45,405 nucleotides of DNA from Nocardioides flavescens (GCF_009823805.1 NZ_WUEK01000014.1:1-45405), one strand, 5' to 3'. Positions 26,676-34,386 are shown, counted from the stretch's first letter. A program made the numbers and translations. Notes: generated by a model not told the origin, from the letters alone.

Positions 26676-27404
26676 TCAGGCGAGGTCGTCGGTCACCCGG
26701 GTGCCGGCGCTCAGTGCGATCCCGACCATGTCGGAGAAGGTGCGCTCACGCTCCTCGGCGCTGGTCTCCTCGCCGGTCAGCACGTGGTCGGAGACGGTGC
26801 AGACCGCGAGCGCGCGGCGCCCGAGCCCGGCCGCGATCGTGTAGAGCGCGCTCGCCTCCATCTCCACGGCGAGCGCGCCGTACTCCGCCAGCCGGGCGAC
26901 CAGCTCGGGCCGAGCGGGGTAGAACGAGTCGCTGCTGTGGACGAGCCCGACGTGCAGGCCCACCGACAGCTCGGCCGCCTCCGCCGCCTCGACGGCCGCG
27001 CGCAGCAGCGCGAAGTCGGCGACCGGGGCGTAGTCGAGGCCCTCGAAGCGGATGACGTTCATCCTCGAGTCGGTGCACGCCCCGGTCGCGATGACCACGT
27101 CGCGCACGGCCACCCGCTCGCTCAGCGCGCCGGCCGAGCCGACCCGCACGATGTTCTGGACGTCGTAGTCGCGGAACAGCTCGGTGGCGTAGATCGCGAG
27201 CGACGGCTGACCCATGCCGGAGCCCTGGACCGAGACCCGGTGGCCCCGCCACGTGCCGGTGTAGCCGAGCATCCCGCGCACCTCGGTCACGCACCGGGCG
27301 TCGTCCAGGAACGTCTCGGCGATCCACCGGGCCCGCAGGGGGTCACCGGGCATCAGCACCAGGGGGGCGATCTCGCCGGGCGCGGCGCCGATGTGCGTGC
27401 TCAC
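26676..27404 (-). CDS. deoD: Purine nucleoside phosphorylase, DeoD type
   Basis: The 242-residue protein is a trimeric/hexameric-type nucleoside phosphorylase: S-T-H-I-G-A start, M-P-G-D-P-L-R-A, G-S-G-M-G-Q-P-S, R-V-G-S-A-G-A and V-E-M-E-A-S-A-L-Y (Met-Glu ribose contact), with V-S-D-H near the end. It splits purine nucleosides with phosphate into base and ribose-1-phosphate in salvage. The GTG start has TAGTCT (27411-27416, minus strand) 6 nt upstream, so its mRNA is probably leaderless and starts in the 24-nt gap after the aztD-like gene. Confidence 0.92.
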   Translation of the reverse strand: MSTHIGAAPGEIAPLVLMPGDPLRARWIAETFLDDARCVTEVRGMLGYTGTWRGHRVSVQGSGMGQPSLAIYATELFRDYDVQNIVRVGSAGALSERVAVRDVVIATGACTDSRMNVIRFEGLDYAPVADFALLRAAVEAAEAAELSVGLHVGLVHSSDSFYPARPELVARLAEYGALAVEMEASALYTIAAGLGRRALAVCTVSDHVLTGEETSAEERERTFSDMVGIALSAGTRVTDDLA

Positions 27405-27428
27405 CCGGCGAGACTAGGACCTCGGAGC

Positions 27429-28691
27429 TCAGCCGGCGACGCCCGCGAGCTCGTCGGGCACCTGCGGCAGCTCGTGCGAGGCGACCACGCTCATGGACGT
27501 CAGGTCGACGACGTGCAGGGTGCGGGTGGCGGGCTCGGTGACGAAGGCGCGGTCGCCGACGACCTCGAGCGCCGGACGCGGCTCCTGCCAGTCCAGCGGC
27601 TCCTCCCACGCCGCCACGACCGGCAGCGACGAGGCGACCTTGCCACGCTCGGCGTCGACGAGGTGGAGCGCCCCGTCGGTGCCGAGGACGAGACCGTCGC
27701 CCTCCGGCGTGCGGCCCAGCGAGCGGAACGTGTAGCTCGTGCCGAGCTCGACGAGGCGCAGCGAGCCGTCGCGGGTGTCGACGAGGCTGACCCGCGTCGG
27801 TCGCTCCAGCTCGGCGTCCTCGTCGACCTTGTAGTCACCCAGGACGTACGCCGAGTCCTCGGCGCCCGCCAGGTTGCCGATCCGGGCGTAGTCGTCGGGC
27901 GCGCTCACCTTGGTGACGCCCGCGTCGTCGACCAGCAGCACCCCGTCCTCGCAGCCGAAGACCGTGATCTCCTCCTCGCCGCGGGTCGCGAACGTCTCGC
28001 CGTGCACGCCGGGGCACTCCTCGCTGCTGGCGACGACCGCTCCGTCCTCGTCGAGGCGCTGCACGCCCGTGCGCTCCTCCGTGGTGCCGACGGTGTGGAC
28101 CCACCCGTCCTCGAGGCGTACGGCGACGCCGTGGTGGGCGTGCTCGGCCCGGAGGGTCTCGAGGTCCGGCTCGCCGCGGTCGAGCTCGCCGAGCTGGAAG
28201 GTCGGCAGGGCGGTCATCTCGCCCGTCGCGTCGTCGAAGAGCGTGGTCGTGCCGTCGTGCGGGACGACGTGACCCGGCTCCTCCGCGGCCACGGTGAAGT
28301 CGGTGAGCTCGGGGTCGTCGGCGTAGTGGTGGGCGTGGTCGCCGTGGTCGATCGTCCAGACGCCGAGGTCGACCGCGCGGAACGAGCCGGGGCTCGCCAG
28401 GAAGACGTGACGGTCGTCCCCGGCCGGGCTGACCCGCAGGTAGCCCTCGGCGGGCAGGTCGGCCAGGACCTCGCCGTCGTCGGCGCCGACCACGAGCACG
28501 CCGCCGTCGTAGGTGACGGCGAGGCGGGCGACGGCGTCGTCGACGGAGGTCACCGTCGGGACGGTCACCTCGGCGCTGGGGTCGGTCCCGGGCTCGGCTG
28601 CGGGCTGCGAGGAGTCGGAACCGCACCCGGCGGCGAGCCAGGAGATGGACAGGGCGAGCAGGACGGGGAGGCGGGTGCGCCGGAGCTTCAT
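27429..28691 (-). CDS. aztD: AztD-like zinc-chaperone lipoprotein
   Basis: The 420-residue lipoprotein has a basic start, a hydrophobic core and the lipobox L-A-A-G-C with Cys23, then a Ser/Pro/Glu-rich linker and a beta-rich (propeller-like) domain. A histidine loop, D-H-G-D-H-A-H-H (115-122), and E-H-A-H-H further on suggest zinc binding, as in AztD, the chaperone that loads the AztC solute-binding protein. No aztABC genes lie nearby, so it is an orphan. I place the start at the ATG 28691, not 18 nt upstream: the -10 element (GAGAAT, 28699-28704) lies between them and is 7 nt from this ATG. Two Zur-like palindromes cover the promoter. The family assignment is from motif memory and is the less certain part. 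Confidence 0.68.
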   Translation of the reverse strand: MKLRRTRLPVLLALSISWLAAGCGSDSSQPAAEPGTDPSAEVTVPTVTSVDDAVARLAVTYDGGVLVVGADDGEVLADLPAEGYLRVSPAGDDRHVFLASPGSFRAVDLGVWTIDHGDHAHHYADDPELTDFTVAAEEPGHVVPHDGTTTLFDDATGEMTALPTFQLGELDRGEPDLETLRAEHAHHGVAVRLEDGWVHTVGTTEERTGVQRLDEDGAVVASSEECPGVHGETFATRGEEEITVFGCEDGVLLVDDAGVTKVSAPDDYARIGNLAGAEDSAYVLGDYKVDEDAELERPTRVSLVDTRDGSLRLVELGTSYTFRSLGRTPEGDGLVLGTDGALHLVDAERGKVASSLPVVAAWEEPLDWQEPRPALEVVGDRAFVTEPATRTLHVVDLTSMSVVASHELPQVPDELAGVAG

Positions 28692-28728
28692 GAGAGCGAT
28701 TCTCAACACTAGTGAGAACCATTGTCAA
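28691..28728 (-). promoter_or_regulatory. Promoter with two Zur-like boxes before aztD
   Basis: Read on the minus strand, TTGACA (28723-28728), an 18-bp spacer and GAGAAT (28699-28704) form a near-consensus promoter ending 7 nt before the ATG. Two 15-bp palindromes of TGAGA-n5-TCTCA type lie on it: 28691-28705 (TGAGAGCGATTCTCA, perfect arms) over the -10 and start, and 28713-28727 (TGAGAACCATTGTCA) over the -35. Their centres are 22 bp apart. Zur boxes of actinobacteria have this TGAnAAtnnTTnTCA form, so zinc-dependent repression is a strong inference. Confidence 0.72.
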
Positions 28729-28779
28729 AAAGGCTGGGTCGGCCGGGACACGCTGGGGCCACGCCCTAGCCTCGACGAC

Positions 28780-29727
28780 GTGGCCTTCCCGCACGAACGC
28801 ATCTCGTCCGGAGCACACGACCGCGCGGCGCTGCACCGGCGCGACGAGGCCTGGCTCGACCAGCAGTGGTCCGACCCCGCGACGAGGGTGCTGGTCGTCG
28901 CCGGCACCCGCGTGCGCCCGGTCGACGGGGTCGTCCCGTGGACGACGCCGGCTCAGGCTCCCGAGGGGCTGCGGGTGCTCCTCGGCGAGCGCGAGGGGCG
29001 CACCTGGTTCGCCGTCGTCGCCCTGCCGGAGCACGCGTCGGACGGGTCGGACCGTGAGGAGTGGGTGCCCCTGCGGTCGGTGCTGCCCCTGCTCGCCGAG
29101 GACGCCAGCGACGTCCCGGGCGGGGTGCGCGAGGACGCCGTGGCCTCACCGCTCGTCCTGCACGCCCTCGGCATCGCCGAGTGGCTGCACGTGACGCGGT
29201 TCTGCCCACGCTGCGGCGGTGACCTGCGCCCCGAGGCGGCCGGTCACGAGCTGAGGTGCACCCGGTGCGGTCGGGCGCAGTTCCCGCGCACGGACCCCGC
29301 GGTGATCATGCTGATCGCCGACGGCGAGCCCGGGTCCGACGACGAGCGGTGCCTGCTCGGGCGCCAAGCGGTCTGGCCGGCGGGCCGGTTCTCGACGCTC
29401 GCCGGCTTCTGCGAGCCCGGCGAGACCCTCGAGGACGCCGTGCGTCGCGAGGTCCTCGAGGAGGTGGGCGTCCACGTCGGGGAGGTGACCTACTTCGGCA
29501 ACCAGCCGTGGCCGCTGCCCGCCAGCCTGATGGTCGGCTTCACCGGGCGCGCGACCAGCGAGCGGATCACCGTCGACGAGCACGAGATCGAGGCGGCGCG
29601 GTGGTTCACCCGCGCCGAGATGCGCGCCGAGGCCGAGGCCGGGACGCTGGTGCTCCCGGGCGGCGTCTCCATCAGCCACTCGCTCGTCGAGGACTGGTAC
29701 GGCGCTCCGCTGCCCGGGGGCTGGTGA
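28780..29727 (+). CDS. nudC: NAD+ diphosphatase / NADH pyrophosphatase
   Basis: The 315-residue protein has the NudC layout: an N-terminal domain, a zinc ribbon (Cys142, Cys145, Cys160, Cys163) and a Nudix domain. The box is G-F-C-E-P-G-E (209-215) with R-R-E-V-L-E-E-V-G-V (222-231), followed by the NADH-specific motif, here N-Q-P-W-P-L-P-A-S (241-249) where S-Q-P-W-P-F-P-x-S is usual. It splits NAD(H) into NMN(H) and AMP and may remove NAD caps from RNA. The GTG start has TAGCCT (28767-28772) 7 nt upstream, a leaderless signature that excludes the longer frame upstream. Its place before mycoredoxin and uvrD2 matches M. tuberculosis. Confidence 0.92.
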   Translation: MAFPHERISSGAHDRAALHRRDEAWLDQQWSDPATRVLVVAGTRVRPVDGVVPWTTPAQAPEGLRVLLGEREGRTWFAVVALPEHASDGSDREEWVPLRSVLPLLAEDASDVPGGVREDAVASPLVLHALGIAEWLHVTRFCPRCGGDLRPEAAGHELRCTRCGRAQFPRTDPAVIMLIADGEPGSDDERCLLGRQAVWPAGRFSTLAGFCEPGETLEDAVRREVLEEVGVHVGEVTYFGNQPWPLPASLMVGFTGRATSERITVDEHEIEAARWFTRAEMRAEAEAGTLVLPGGVSISHSLVEDWYGAPLPGGW

Positions 29728-29733
29728 GCAGCC

Positions 29734-29982
29734 TCAGGCCAGCGAGGCGATCTTCTCCTTGACCTGGGCCAGCGAGGGGTTGGTCTGCGCGGAGCCGTCG
29801 CTGTAGACCAGGGTCGGCACGGTCTGGTTGCCGCCGTTCGCCGTCTCCACGACCTTCGCGGCCGCCGGGTCCTGCTCGATGTCGACGACGTCGTAGGTGA
29901 TCCCCTCGCGGTCCAGCTGGCTCTTCAGGCGGTGGCAGTAGCCGCACCACGGGGTGGTGTACATCGTGAAGCTCTGGCTCAT
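29734..29982 (-). CDS. mrx1: Mycoredoxin (glutaredoxin-like protein)
   Basis: The 82-residue thioredoxin-fold protein has the redox motif W-C-G-Y-C (Cys13, Cys16), T-V-P-T-L-V (cis-Pro) and G-G-N-Q. Mycoredoxins use mycothiol, as glutaredoxins use glutathione, to reduce mixed disulfides. The ATG at 29982 gives the expected small-protein size; longer frames upstream are not protein-like. It converges on nudC with a 6-nt gap and is divergent from uvrD2, 94 bp away. A GGAGGGG sequence about 9-13 nt before the ATG could be the ribosome site. Confidence 0.9.
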   Translation of the reverse strand: MSQSFTMYTTPWCGYCHRLKSQLDREGITYDVVDIEQDPAAAKVVETANGGNQTVPTLVYSDGSAQTNPSLAQVKEKIASLA

Positions 29983-30076
29983 CTCGGGTTGTCCCCTCCG
30001 ACCTCTAGGCTCGGTCCATCGACCGACTCGACTGCATCTGCCGTCGAGTGAACCATGGTGACCCGGGGGTTGTTCC

Positions 30077-32104
30077 GTGCCTGACCTGCTCGACGCGCTC
30101 GACCCCGAGCAGCGACAGGTGGCCGAGGCCCTGCGCGGACCCGTGCGGGTGCTCGCCGGGGCCGGCACCGGCAAGACCCGGGCGATCACCCACCGCATCG
30201 CCCACGGTGTGGCGACGGGCGTCTACGCCCCCACCGAGGTGCTGGCGGTCACCTTCACCACGCGCGCGGCCGGCGAGATGCGCACCCGCCTGCGCCAGCT
30301 CGGTGCCGGGGGAGTGCAGGCCCGCACCTTCCACTCCGCCGCGCTGCGCCAGCTGCGCTACTTCTGGCCGCACGTGCACGGCACCGAGCTGCCCGAGCTG
30401 ACGGCGTCCAAGATCGGCCTGCTGGCCGGCGCGGCCCGCTCGCTGCGGATGAACGTCGACCAGGCGCTGCTGCGCGACCTCGCCTCCGAGGTCGAGTGGG
30501 CCAAGGTCAGCAACGTCTCGCCCGACACCTACGCCGAGGTCGCCACCCGCCGCGGCCGCACGGTGGCCCACCACGGGCCCGAGGTCGTGGCCCGCGTCTT
30601 CGCGGCCTACGAGACGATCAAGCGCGAGCAGGGCCGCATGGACATGGAGGACGTGCTCCTCCTCAACGCCGGCATGCTCGCCGACGACGAGCGCGTCGCC
30701 GCCCAGGTGCGCCGGCAGTACAAGTGGTTCGTCGTCGACGAGTTCCAGGACGTCTCGCCGCTCCAGTCGGCGCTGCTCGACCTCTGGCTCGGCGGTCGCC
30801 ACGAGATCTGCGTGGTCGGCGACCCGGCTCAGACCATCTACTCCTTCGCCGGGGCCAACGCCGACTACCTGCGCGACTTCGCCCGCAAGCACCCCGGCAC
30901 CACCTCGGTCGAGCTGGTGCGCAACTACCGCTCCACGCCCCAGGTCGTCGAGGCCTCCAACACCCTGCTCGAGGGCACCCCCAGTGCGGGCGTGCAGCTG
31001 CGCTCCCAGCAGCAGTCCGGGCCGGAGGTGTCCTACGAGGGACGCCCCGACGAGGTCGACGAGGCCGAGCACGTCGCCGCCCAGGTCCTGGCGCTGCGGC
31101 GCTCGGGTCGCGAGGTCGGCGAGATCGCCGTGCTGTTCCGCATCAACGCCCAGTCCGAGGCCTACGAGGAGGCGCTGGCCGCCCGGGGCATCCCCTACGT
31201 CATCCGTGGCGCCGCCCGCTTCTTCGAGCGCCCCGAGGTCCGCGAGGCCGTGACCCGCATCCGCGGGGCCGCCCGCGGCGGCCAGGGCGGGGCCAGCGGG
31301 CCCGAGCTGCTCGAGGCGGTCCGCGCCGTGCTCGCGGGCATGGGCTGGACGGCCGAGGCGCCGACCGCCCGCGGGCAGACCCGTGACCGCTGGGAGTCGT
31401 GGCAGGCGCTGGTGGACCAGGCCGCCGAGGCCGCCGACGGTGAGGGCGACCTCGACGCCTTCGTCGACGAGCTCGACCGGCGTGCCGCCGAGCAGCACGC
31501 CCCGGTCGCCGACGGCGTCACGCTGGCGACGTTCCACGCGGCCAAGGGACTCGAGTGGGACTCGGTCTTCCTGGTCGGCCTGCAGGACGGCACCCTGCCC
31601 ATCACCTACGCTGAGACGCCCGCCCAGGTCGAGGAGGAGCGGCGGTTGCTCTACGTCGGCATGACCCGCGCCCGTCGCGACCTCGCCCTGTCCTGGGCGA
31701 TGGCCCGCAACCCCGGCGGTCGCGCCTCGCGCAAGCCCTCCCGCTTCCTCACCCCCCTGCTGCCCGCCGACGCGGCGCCGGCGCCGTCGAAGCGATCGGC
31801 CAAGGGCGCCCGGATGTGCCTGGAGTGCGGCAAGCCCCTGCAGAGCGCCGCCGACAAGGCCCGACGTCGCTGCGCGACCTGCCCGGCGCCCTACGACGAG
31901 GCGCTCTTCGACCGGCTGCGGGAGTGGCGCACCGAGCGTGCCCGCGAGGAGGAGATCGCGCCGTTCATGGTCTTCAGCAACGCCACCCTCGAGGAGATCG
32001 CGACGCGCCGTCCGCAGTCGCCCAAAGCGCTGCTCGCGGTCAGCGGCGTCGGGCCGGAGAAGCTGCAGAAGTACGGCGAGGAGCTGCTCGCACTCGTGGA
32101 GTGA
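30077..32104 (+). CDS. uvrD2: UvrD2-type DNA helicase with HRDC domain
   Basis: The 675-residue superfamily 1 helicase has Walker A G-A-G-T-G-K-T (28-34), Walker B V-V-D-E-F-Q-D-V, G-D-P-A-Q-T-I-Y-S-F-A-G-A and L-Y-V-G-M-T-R-A. After the motor a four-cysteine element, Cys581, Cys584, Cys599 and Cys602, precedes a C-terminal HRDC domain (about 610-675), the hallmark of mycobacterial UvrD2. It unwinds DNA 3' to 5' in repair. The GTG at 30077 follows a GGGGG ribosome site. TAGGCT (30006-30011) would give a leader of about 60 nt, so unlike its neighbours it is not leaderless. Confidence 0.92.
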   Translation: MPDLLDALDPEQRQVAEALRGPVRVLAGAGTGKTRAITHRIAHGVATGVYAPTEVLAVTFTTRAAGEMRTRLRQLGAGGVQARTFHSAALRQLRYFWPHVHGTELPELTASKIGLLAGAARSLRMNVDQALLRDLASEVEWAKVSNVSPDTYAEVATRRGRTVAHHGPEVVARVFAAYETIKREQGRMDMEDVLLLNAGMLADDERVAAQVRRQYKWFVVDEFQDVSPLQSALLDLWLGGRHEICVVGDPAQTIYSFAGANADYLRDFARKHPGTTSVELVRNYRSTPQVVEASNTLLEGTPSAGVQLRSQQQSGPEVSYEGRPDEVDEAEHVAAQVLALRRSGREVGEIAVLFRINAQSEAYEEALAARGIPYVIRGAARFFERPEVREAVTRIRGAARGGQGGASGPELLEAVRAVLAGMGWTAEAPTARGQTRDRWESWQALVDQAAEAADGEGDLDAFVDELDRRAAEQHAPVADGVTLATFHAAKGLEWDSVFLVGLQDGTLPITYAETPAQVEEERRLLYVGMTRARRDLALSWAMARNPGGRASRKPSRFLTPLLPADAAPAPSKRSAKGARMCLECGKPLQSAADKARRRCATCPAPYDEALFDRLREWRTERAREEEIAPFMVFSNATLEEIATRRPQSPKALLAVSGVGPEKLQKYGEELLALVE

Positions 32105-32118
32105 GCGGCCCCGGACCC

Positions 32119-32141
32119 GTGTCCCGTGGTCGAGGGACACC
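32119..32141 (+). terminator. Possible terminator after uvrD2
   Basis: GTGTCCC at one side and GGGACAC at the other form a 7-bp stem around an 8-nt loop, 14 nt after the uvrD2 stop. An alternative pairing of CCGTGGT with ACCACGG also exists. A few A/T bases follow but no clear T-run. Confidence 0.35.
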
Positions 32142-32161
32142 ACGGTCGAACAATTTCCGAG

Positions 32162-32209
32162 AAATACCCATTAAATCGTTTGCCCCTTACTCGCGCGGAG
32201 CGATACCTT
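32162..32209 (+). promoter_or_regulatory. whiB7 promoter with AT-rich upstream element
   Basis: TTGCCC (32180-32185), an 18-bp spacer and TACCTT (32204-32209) form a vegetative-type promoter. Directly upstream of the -35, AAATACCCATTAAAT (32162-32176) is a striking AT-rich patch in very GC-rich DNA. WhiB7 activates promoters with an AT-rich stretch next to the -35, including its own. Transcription would begin near 32216 and give a leader of about 420 nt. Confidence 0.65.
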
Positions 32210-32283
32210 GCTGCTCCAAGCCGAACGCGCACACACGGGCTGACGACCCGGCGCACGAGAAGAGAGACGGAGGTGTGGAACCG

Positions 32284-32472
32284 ATGACGCTCAACACGAA
32301 CCTGTGGACGGTGATCGACCCGTCCGGCTTCGCCATGCCCGCGTGCGCCCACGCCTCCCTCACGACCATCGAGCGCGATCGCACCCAGGCCATCCAGACC
32401 ACCCAGGGCTTCCTGGGTCGCACCGTCGCCTACGTCCCGGGGACCCTTGCCTGGAGTCCGCCCCTCAGTTGA
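32284..32472 (+). CDS. Upstream ORF in the whiB7 leader (uORF)
   Basis: This 62-codon frame starts at an ATG 10 nt after GGAGG (32269-32273) and ends 24 nt before the attenuator hairpin. The peptide is not similar to any domain I recognise. Known whiB7/wblC leaders contain a translated upstream ORF whose stalled ribosomes, under ribosome-targeting antibiotics, stop terminator formation. The position here suits that role. The stop codon sits in a small hairpin, C-A-G-T-T-G-A pairing with T-C-A-G-C-T-G (32466-32484), which could be an alternative fold. Whether the peptide sequence or merely its translation matters is unknown. Confidence 0.6.
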   Translation: MTLNTNLWTVIDPSGFAMPACAHASLTTIERDRTQAIQTTQGFLGRTVAYVPGTLAWSPPLS

Positions 32473-32496
32473 GACATCAGCTGATCGGCAGCCTCC

Positions 32497-32538
32497 AGGC
32501 CGCGGAACCCACGACAGGGTTCCGCGGCCTTTCTGTTT
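32497..32538 (+). terminator. Attenuator (intrinsic terminator) upstream of whiB7
   Basis: AGGCCGCGGAACCC (32497-32510) pairs perfectly with GGGTTCCGCGGCCT (32517-32530) around a 6-nt loop, followed by TTCTGTTT. This 14-bp stem lies inside the transcript, after the uORF and 99 nt before whiB7, so it should end most transcripts unless prevented. Confidence 0.85.
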
Positions 32539-32636
32539 CTCGGGCGCGGACCACCGTCCGAGAGCAGGACCGATTGATGCCAGCACCACTGACCACGACC
32601 ATCCGCGATCAAGGTGAAGCAGAGGAGGTGAAAGAC

Positions 32637-32966
32637 ATGACCATCAGCGTTCTCGACCGGCCCGTCGACCAGCCGGCCACCGGGGCCTCACTGGGCGGCC
32701 TGCACGATGCCGCCTCGGGGGTGGACGCGGCGGACCTCCCGTGCCGGGTGAAGGACCCGGAGCTCTGGTTCGCCGAGTCGCCCAGCGACGTGGAGTACGC
32801 CAAGGCCCTGTGCGTCGACTGCCCCGTCCGCGCCCTGTGCCTCGACGGCGCTCTCGAGCGCCGCGAGCCGTGGGGCGTCTGGGGAGGCCAGCTGTTCATC
32901 GCTGGCGTCGTCGTCGCCCGCAAGCGTCCGCGCGGTCGCCCTCGCAAGAGCGAGTCAGCCGCCTGA
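32637..32966 (+). CDS. whiB7: WhiB7-type iron-sulfur transcription regulator
   Basis: The 109-residue protein has the WhiB cysteines Cys36, Cys59, Cys62 and Cys68 (C-x22-C-x2-C-x5-C) for a 4Fe-4S cluster, then G-V-W-G-G and a C-terminal AT-hook R-G-R-P-R-K, which sets WhiB7 apart from other Wbl proteins. It binds the housekeeping sigma factor and turns on intrinsic antibiotic-resistance genes. The ATG follows AGAGGAGG by about 9 nt; the upstream ATG at 32577 lacks such a site. The uORF and attenuator upstream and the position next to uvrD2 both support the WhiB7 identity. Confidence 0.92.
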   Translation: MTISVLDRPVDQPATGASLGGLHDAASGVDAADLPCRVKDPELWFAESPSDVEYAKALCVDCPVRALCLDGALERREPWGVWGGQLFIAGVVVARKRPRGRPRKSESAA

Positions 32967-33037
32967 CCGACGCCCGTCCAGTCCCAGAAGGAACCACCTC
33001 ACCTCTCATGACCGACCACCGAAGCAGGAGCACCGAG

Positions 33038-33202
33038 ATGAACTTGATGAACGAGAACCTGGCGCGCGCACAGATGTCCGCGCGCCTGGGAGAGGCGCAC
33101 CAGATGCGGCGTGGCCACCAGCTGGCCCGCGCCCGCCGGCTCAGCCGCAAGGCGGAGCGGGCTGCTCTGCAGGCGCGTCTCGCCCTGGCCCGCGCCCTGT
33201 AG
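33038..33202 (+). CDS. Small basic protein downstream of whiB7, unknown function
   Basis: The 54-residue ORF starts at an ATG 7 nt after AGGAG (33026-33030) and encodes a very basic, Arg/Ala/Leu-rich helix-forming peptide (M-N-L-M-N-E-N-L-A-R-A-Q then repeated A-R and R-R-L-S-R-K). No domain is recognised. It lies 71 nt after whiB7 and is followed by a strong terminator, so it is probably the last gene of the whiB7 transcript and under the same attenuation. Its charge suggests nucleic-acid or ribosome binding, but that is a guess. A spurious ORF is possible; the ribosome site and terminator argue against it. Confidence 0.55.
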   Translation: MNLMNENLARAQMSARLGEAHQMRRGHQLARARRLSRKAERAALQARLALARAL

Positions 33203-33250
33203 AGCCTCGCGGATCCCGCGGGGGTCACCCTGATCGCGGGTGGAACACCG

Positions 33251-33286
33251 GAACCGGGCACGACCACTGGTCGTGCCCGGTTCTGT
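33251..33286. terminator. Strong hairpin terminator after the whiB7 region
   Basis: GAACCGGGCACGACCA (33251-33266) and TGGTCGTGCCCGGTTC (33268-33283) are perfect inverse complements separated by one base, so the effective stem is about 14 bp with a small loop. It is followed by TGTCAT. It closes the whiB7 transcript before the leaderless promoter at 33312. Confidence 0.8.
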
Positions 33287-33323
33287 CATGTCCGAGCGAC
33301 GGCGTCCGCAGTAGCGTGCTCGC

Positions 33324-33485
33324 GTGATCACCTGCGACTTCTGCGGACGCCAGGAGAGCGACGAGGCGCGCACGCTGACCTGGAGCACGGCGGTCGAACG
33401 CGGTCGGCAGCTGAGGTTCTGCGACCGCTGCTCGCGCGAGCACCTGCGCTCGATGGAGGGCAAGCTCGACAGCGAGCACTGGTAG
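33324..33485 (+). CDS. Small zinc-ribbon protein
   Basis: The 53-residue protein starts I-T-C-D-F-C-G-R and has a second pair F-C-D-R-C after about 28 residues, giving two C-x2-C knuckles for one zinc. The rest is charged. The GTG has TAGCGT (33312-33317) exactly 6 nt upstream, so a leaderless mRNA is expected, and this is the best evidence the gene is real. Function is unknown; such ribbons bind nucleic acids or proteins. Confidence 0.7.
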   Translation: MITCDFCGRQESDEARTLTWSTAVERGRQLRFCDRCSREHLRSMEGKLDSEHW

Positions 33486-33500
33486 CCCGGCACCCGCAGC

Positions 33501-34298
33501 TCAGGCGCTGGCGGCTCGCTGCGCGACCTCCTCGTCCCAACTGCACCCGCAGTGCACGTGCCTGCGGTACGCCGTCCGCTCCGGCTCGGTCTCACCGAGG
33601 GTGACGACCGCGGACCAGGTGGAAGGCTCGTCGCCGACGGCGGCCAGCGCCAGGTCGCGCACCGCCCAACCGAGGGCGAGGGTGCGCAGGGCCGGGTCGG
33701 GCGCGAGCGGTCGCAGCGGGTCACCGTCGGCGTGCTGGGCGACCAGCAGGTCCCGACGCGGGTCGCGCTCGCGCAGGTGCGCGTCGACGCAGCGCAGACA
33801 CGCGGTGCGCCCGGGGTCGACGTAGGGCCCGAGTCGCACCTCGCCCCCGGGCAGCTCGGCCACCGGCAGGTGCGGGGTCGCGGAGCGCATCCAGGCGTCG
33901 AGCCGCTCGCGGTCGGGCTCGCCGCACGTCCAGACCAGGGCGACCGACGCCTCGCCGGCGACGGGGGCACCGAGGCCGCTGCGCTCGGTCAGGTCGCGGG
34001 CCGTCGCCTCGAGGTCGGGCGGCACGTCGAGGTGCACCGCGCACCGGGCGCGGGCGGCGGTCTGCGCCGCCTCCGCGTCCGCGCCGACGAGCAGGCCGGC
34101 GCGCACGAGGCTGGCGAGGGCGCGGCCGGTCTGGTCGTCGAGGGTCGACAGCGGGGCGCCGGCTGCGAGGTCGCCGAGGAGGCGTCGTACGCCGGGGGAG
34201 TCGGGCAGGACCGCGGCGTGCGGTGCGTCGAGGCCGACCTGCAGGTGGCGCTCGTCGCGCCGCAGGAGCCGGAGGCCGGGGACGAGGAGCCAGGTCAC
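33501..34298 (-). CDS. TOMM cyclodehydratase-like (degenerate E1/ThiF) protein
   Basis: The 265-residue protein resembles the cyclodehydratase 'C' proteins (SagC/ocin-ThiF-like) of thiazole/oxazole-modified peptide clusters. D-P-G-R-T-A-C-L-R-C-V-D-A-H (161-174) is their signature, and Cys167/Cys170 with Cys250/Cys252 (H-C-G-C) would form a zinc site. An N-terminal winged-helix-like part (about 10-75) could bind a leader peptide. No YcaO protein, dehydrogenase or precursor peptide is found nearby, so it is an orphan. I recall a similar hypothetical protein in this place in mycobacteria (Rv3196), so it may have a housekeeping role. GAGCGT lies 6 nt before the GTG, a weak leaderless -10. Confidence 0.65.
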   Translation of the reverse strand: MTWLLVPGLRLLRRDERHLQVGLDAPHAAVLPDSPGVRRLLGDLAAGAPLSTLDDQTGRALASLVRAGLLVGADAEAAQTAARARCAVHLDVPPDLEATARDLTERSGLGAPVAGEASVALVWTCGEPDRERLDAWMRSATPHLPVAELPGGEVRLGPYVDPGRTACLRCVDAHLRERDPRRDLLVAQHADGDPLRPLAPDPALRTLALGWAVRDLALAAVGDEPSTWSAVVTLGETEPERTAYRRHVHCGCSWDEEVAQRAASA

Positions 34299-34386
34299 CG
34301 AGCCACGCTCACACGGATCACCGCGGAGCGTCGGCCCCTCTCCACAGGGCCTCTGCAGGGCCCGGCCCCGGGAGAGGGGGAGAGCG

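Noticed and set aside
28692..28709. Earlier ATG for the aztD-like gene
   Set aside because: It lies upstream of the -10 element, and the lipoprotein signal starts properly at the ATG at 28691.
33501..34298. A full thiazole/oxazole peptide biosynthesis cluster
   Set aside because: There is no YcaO, dehydrogenase, precursor peptide or transporter within reach.
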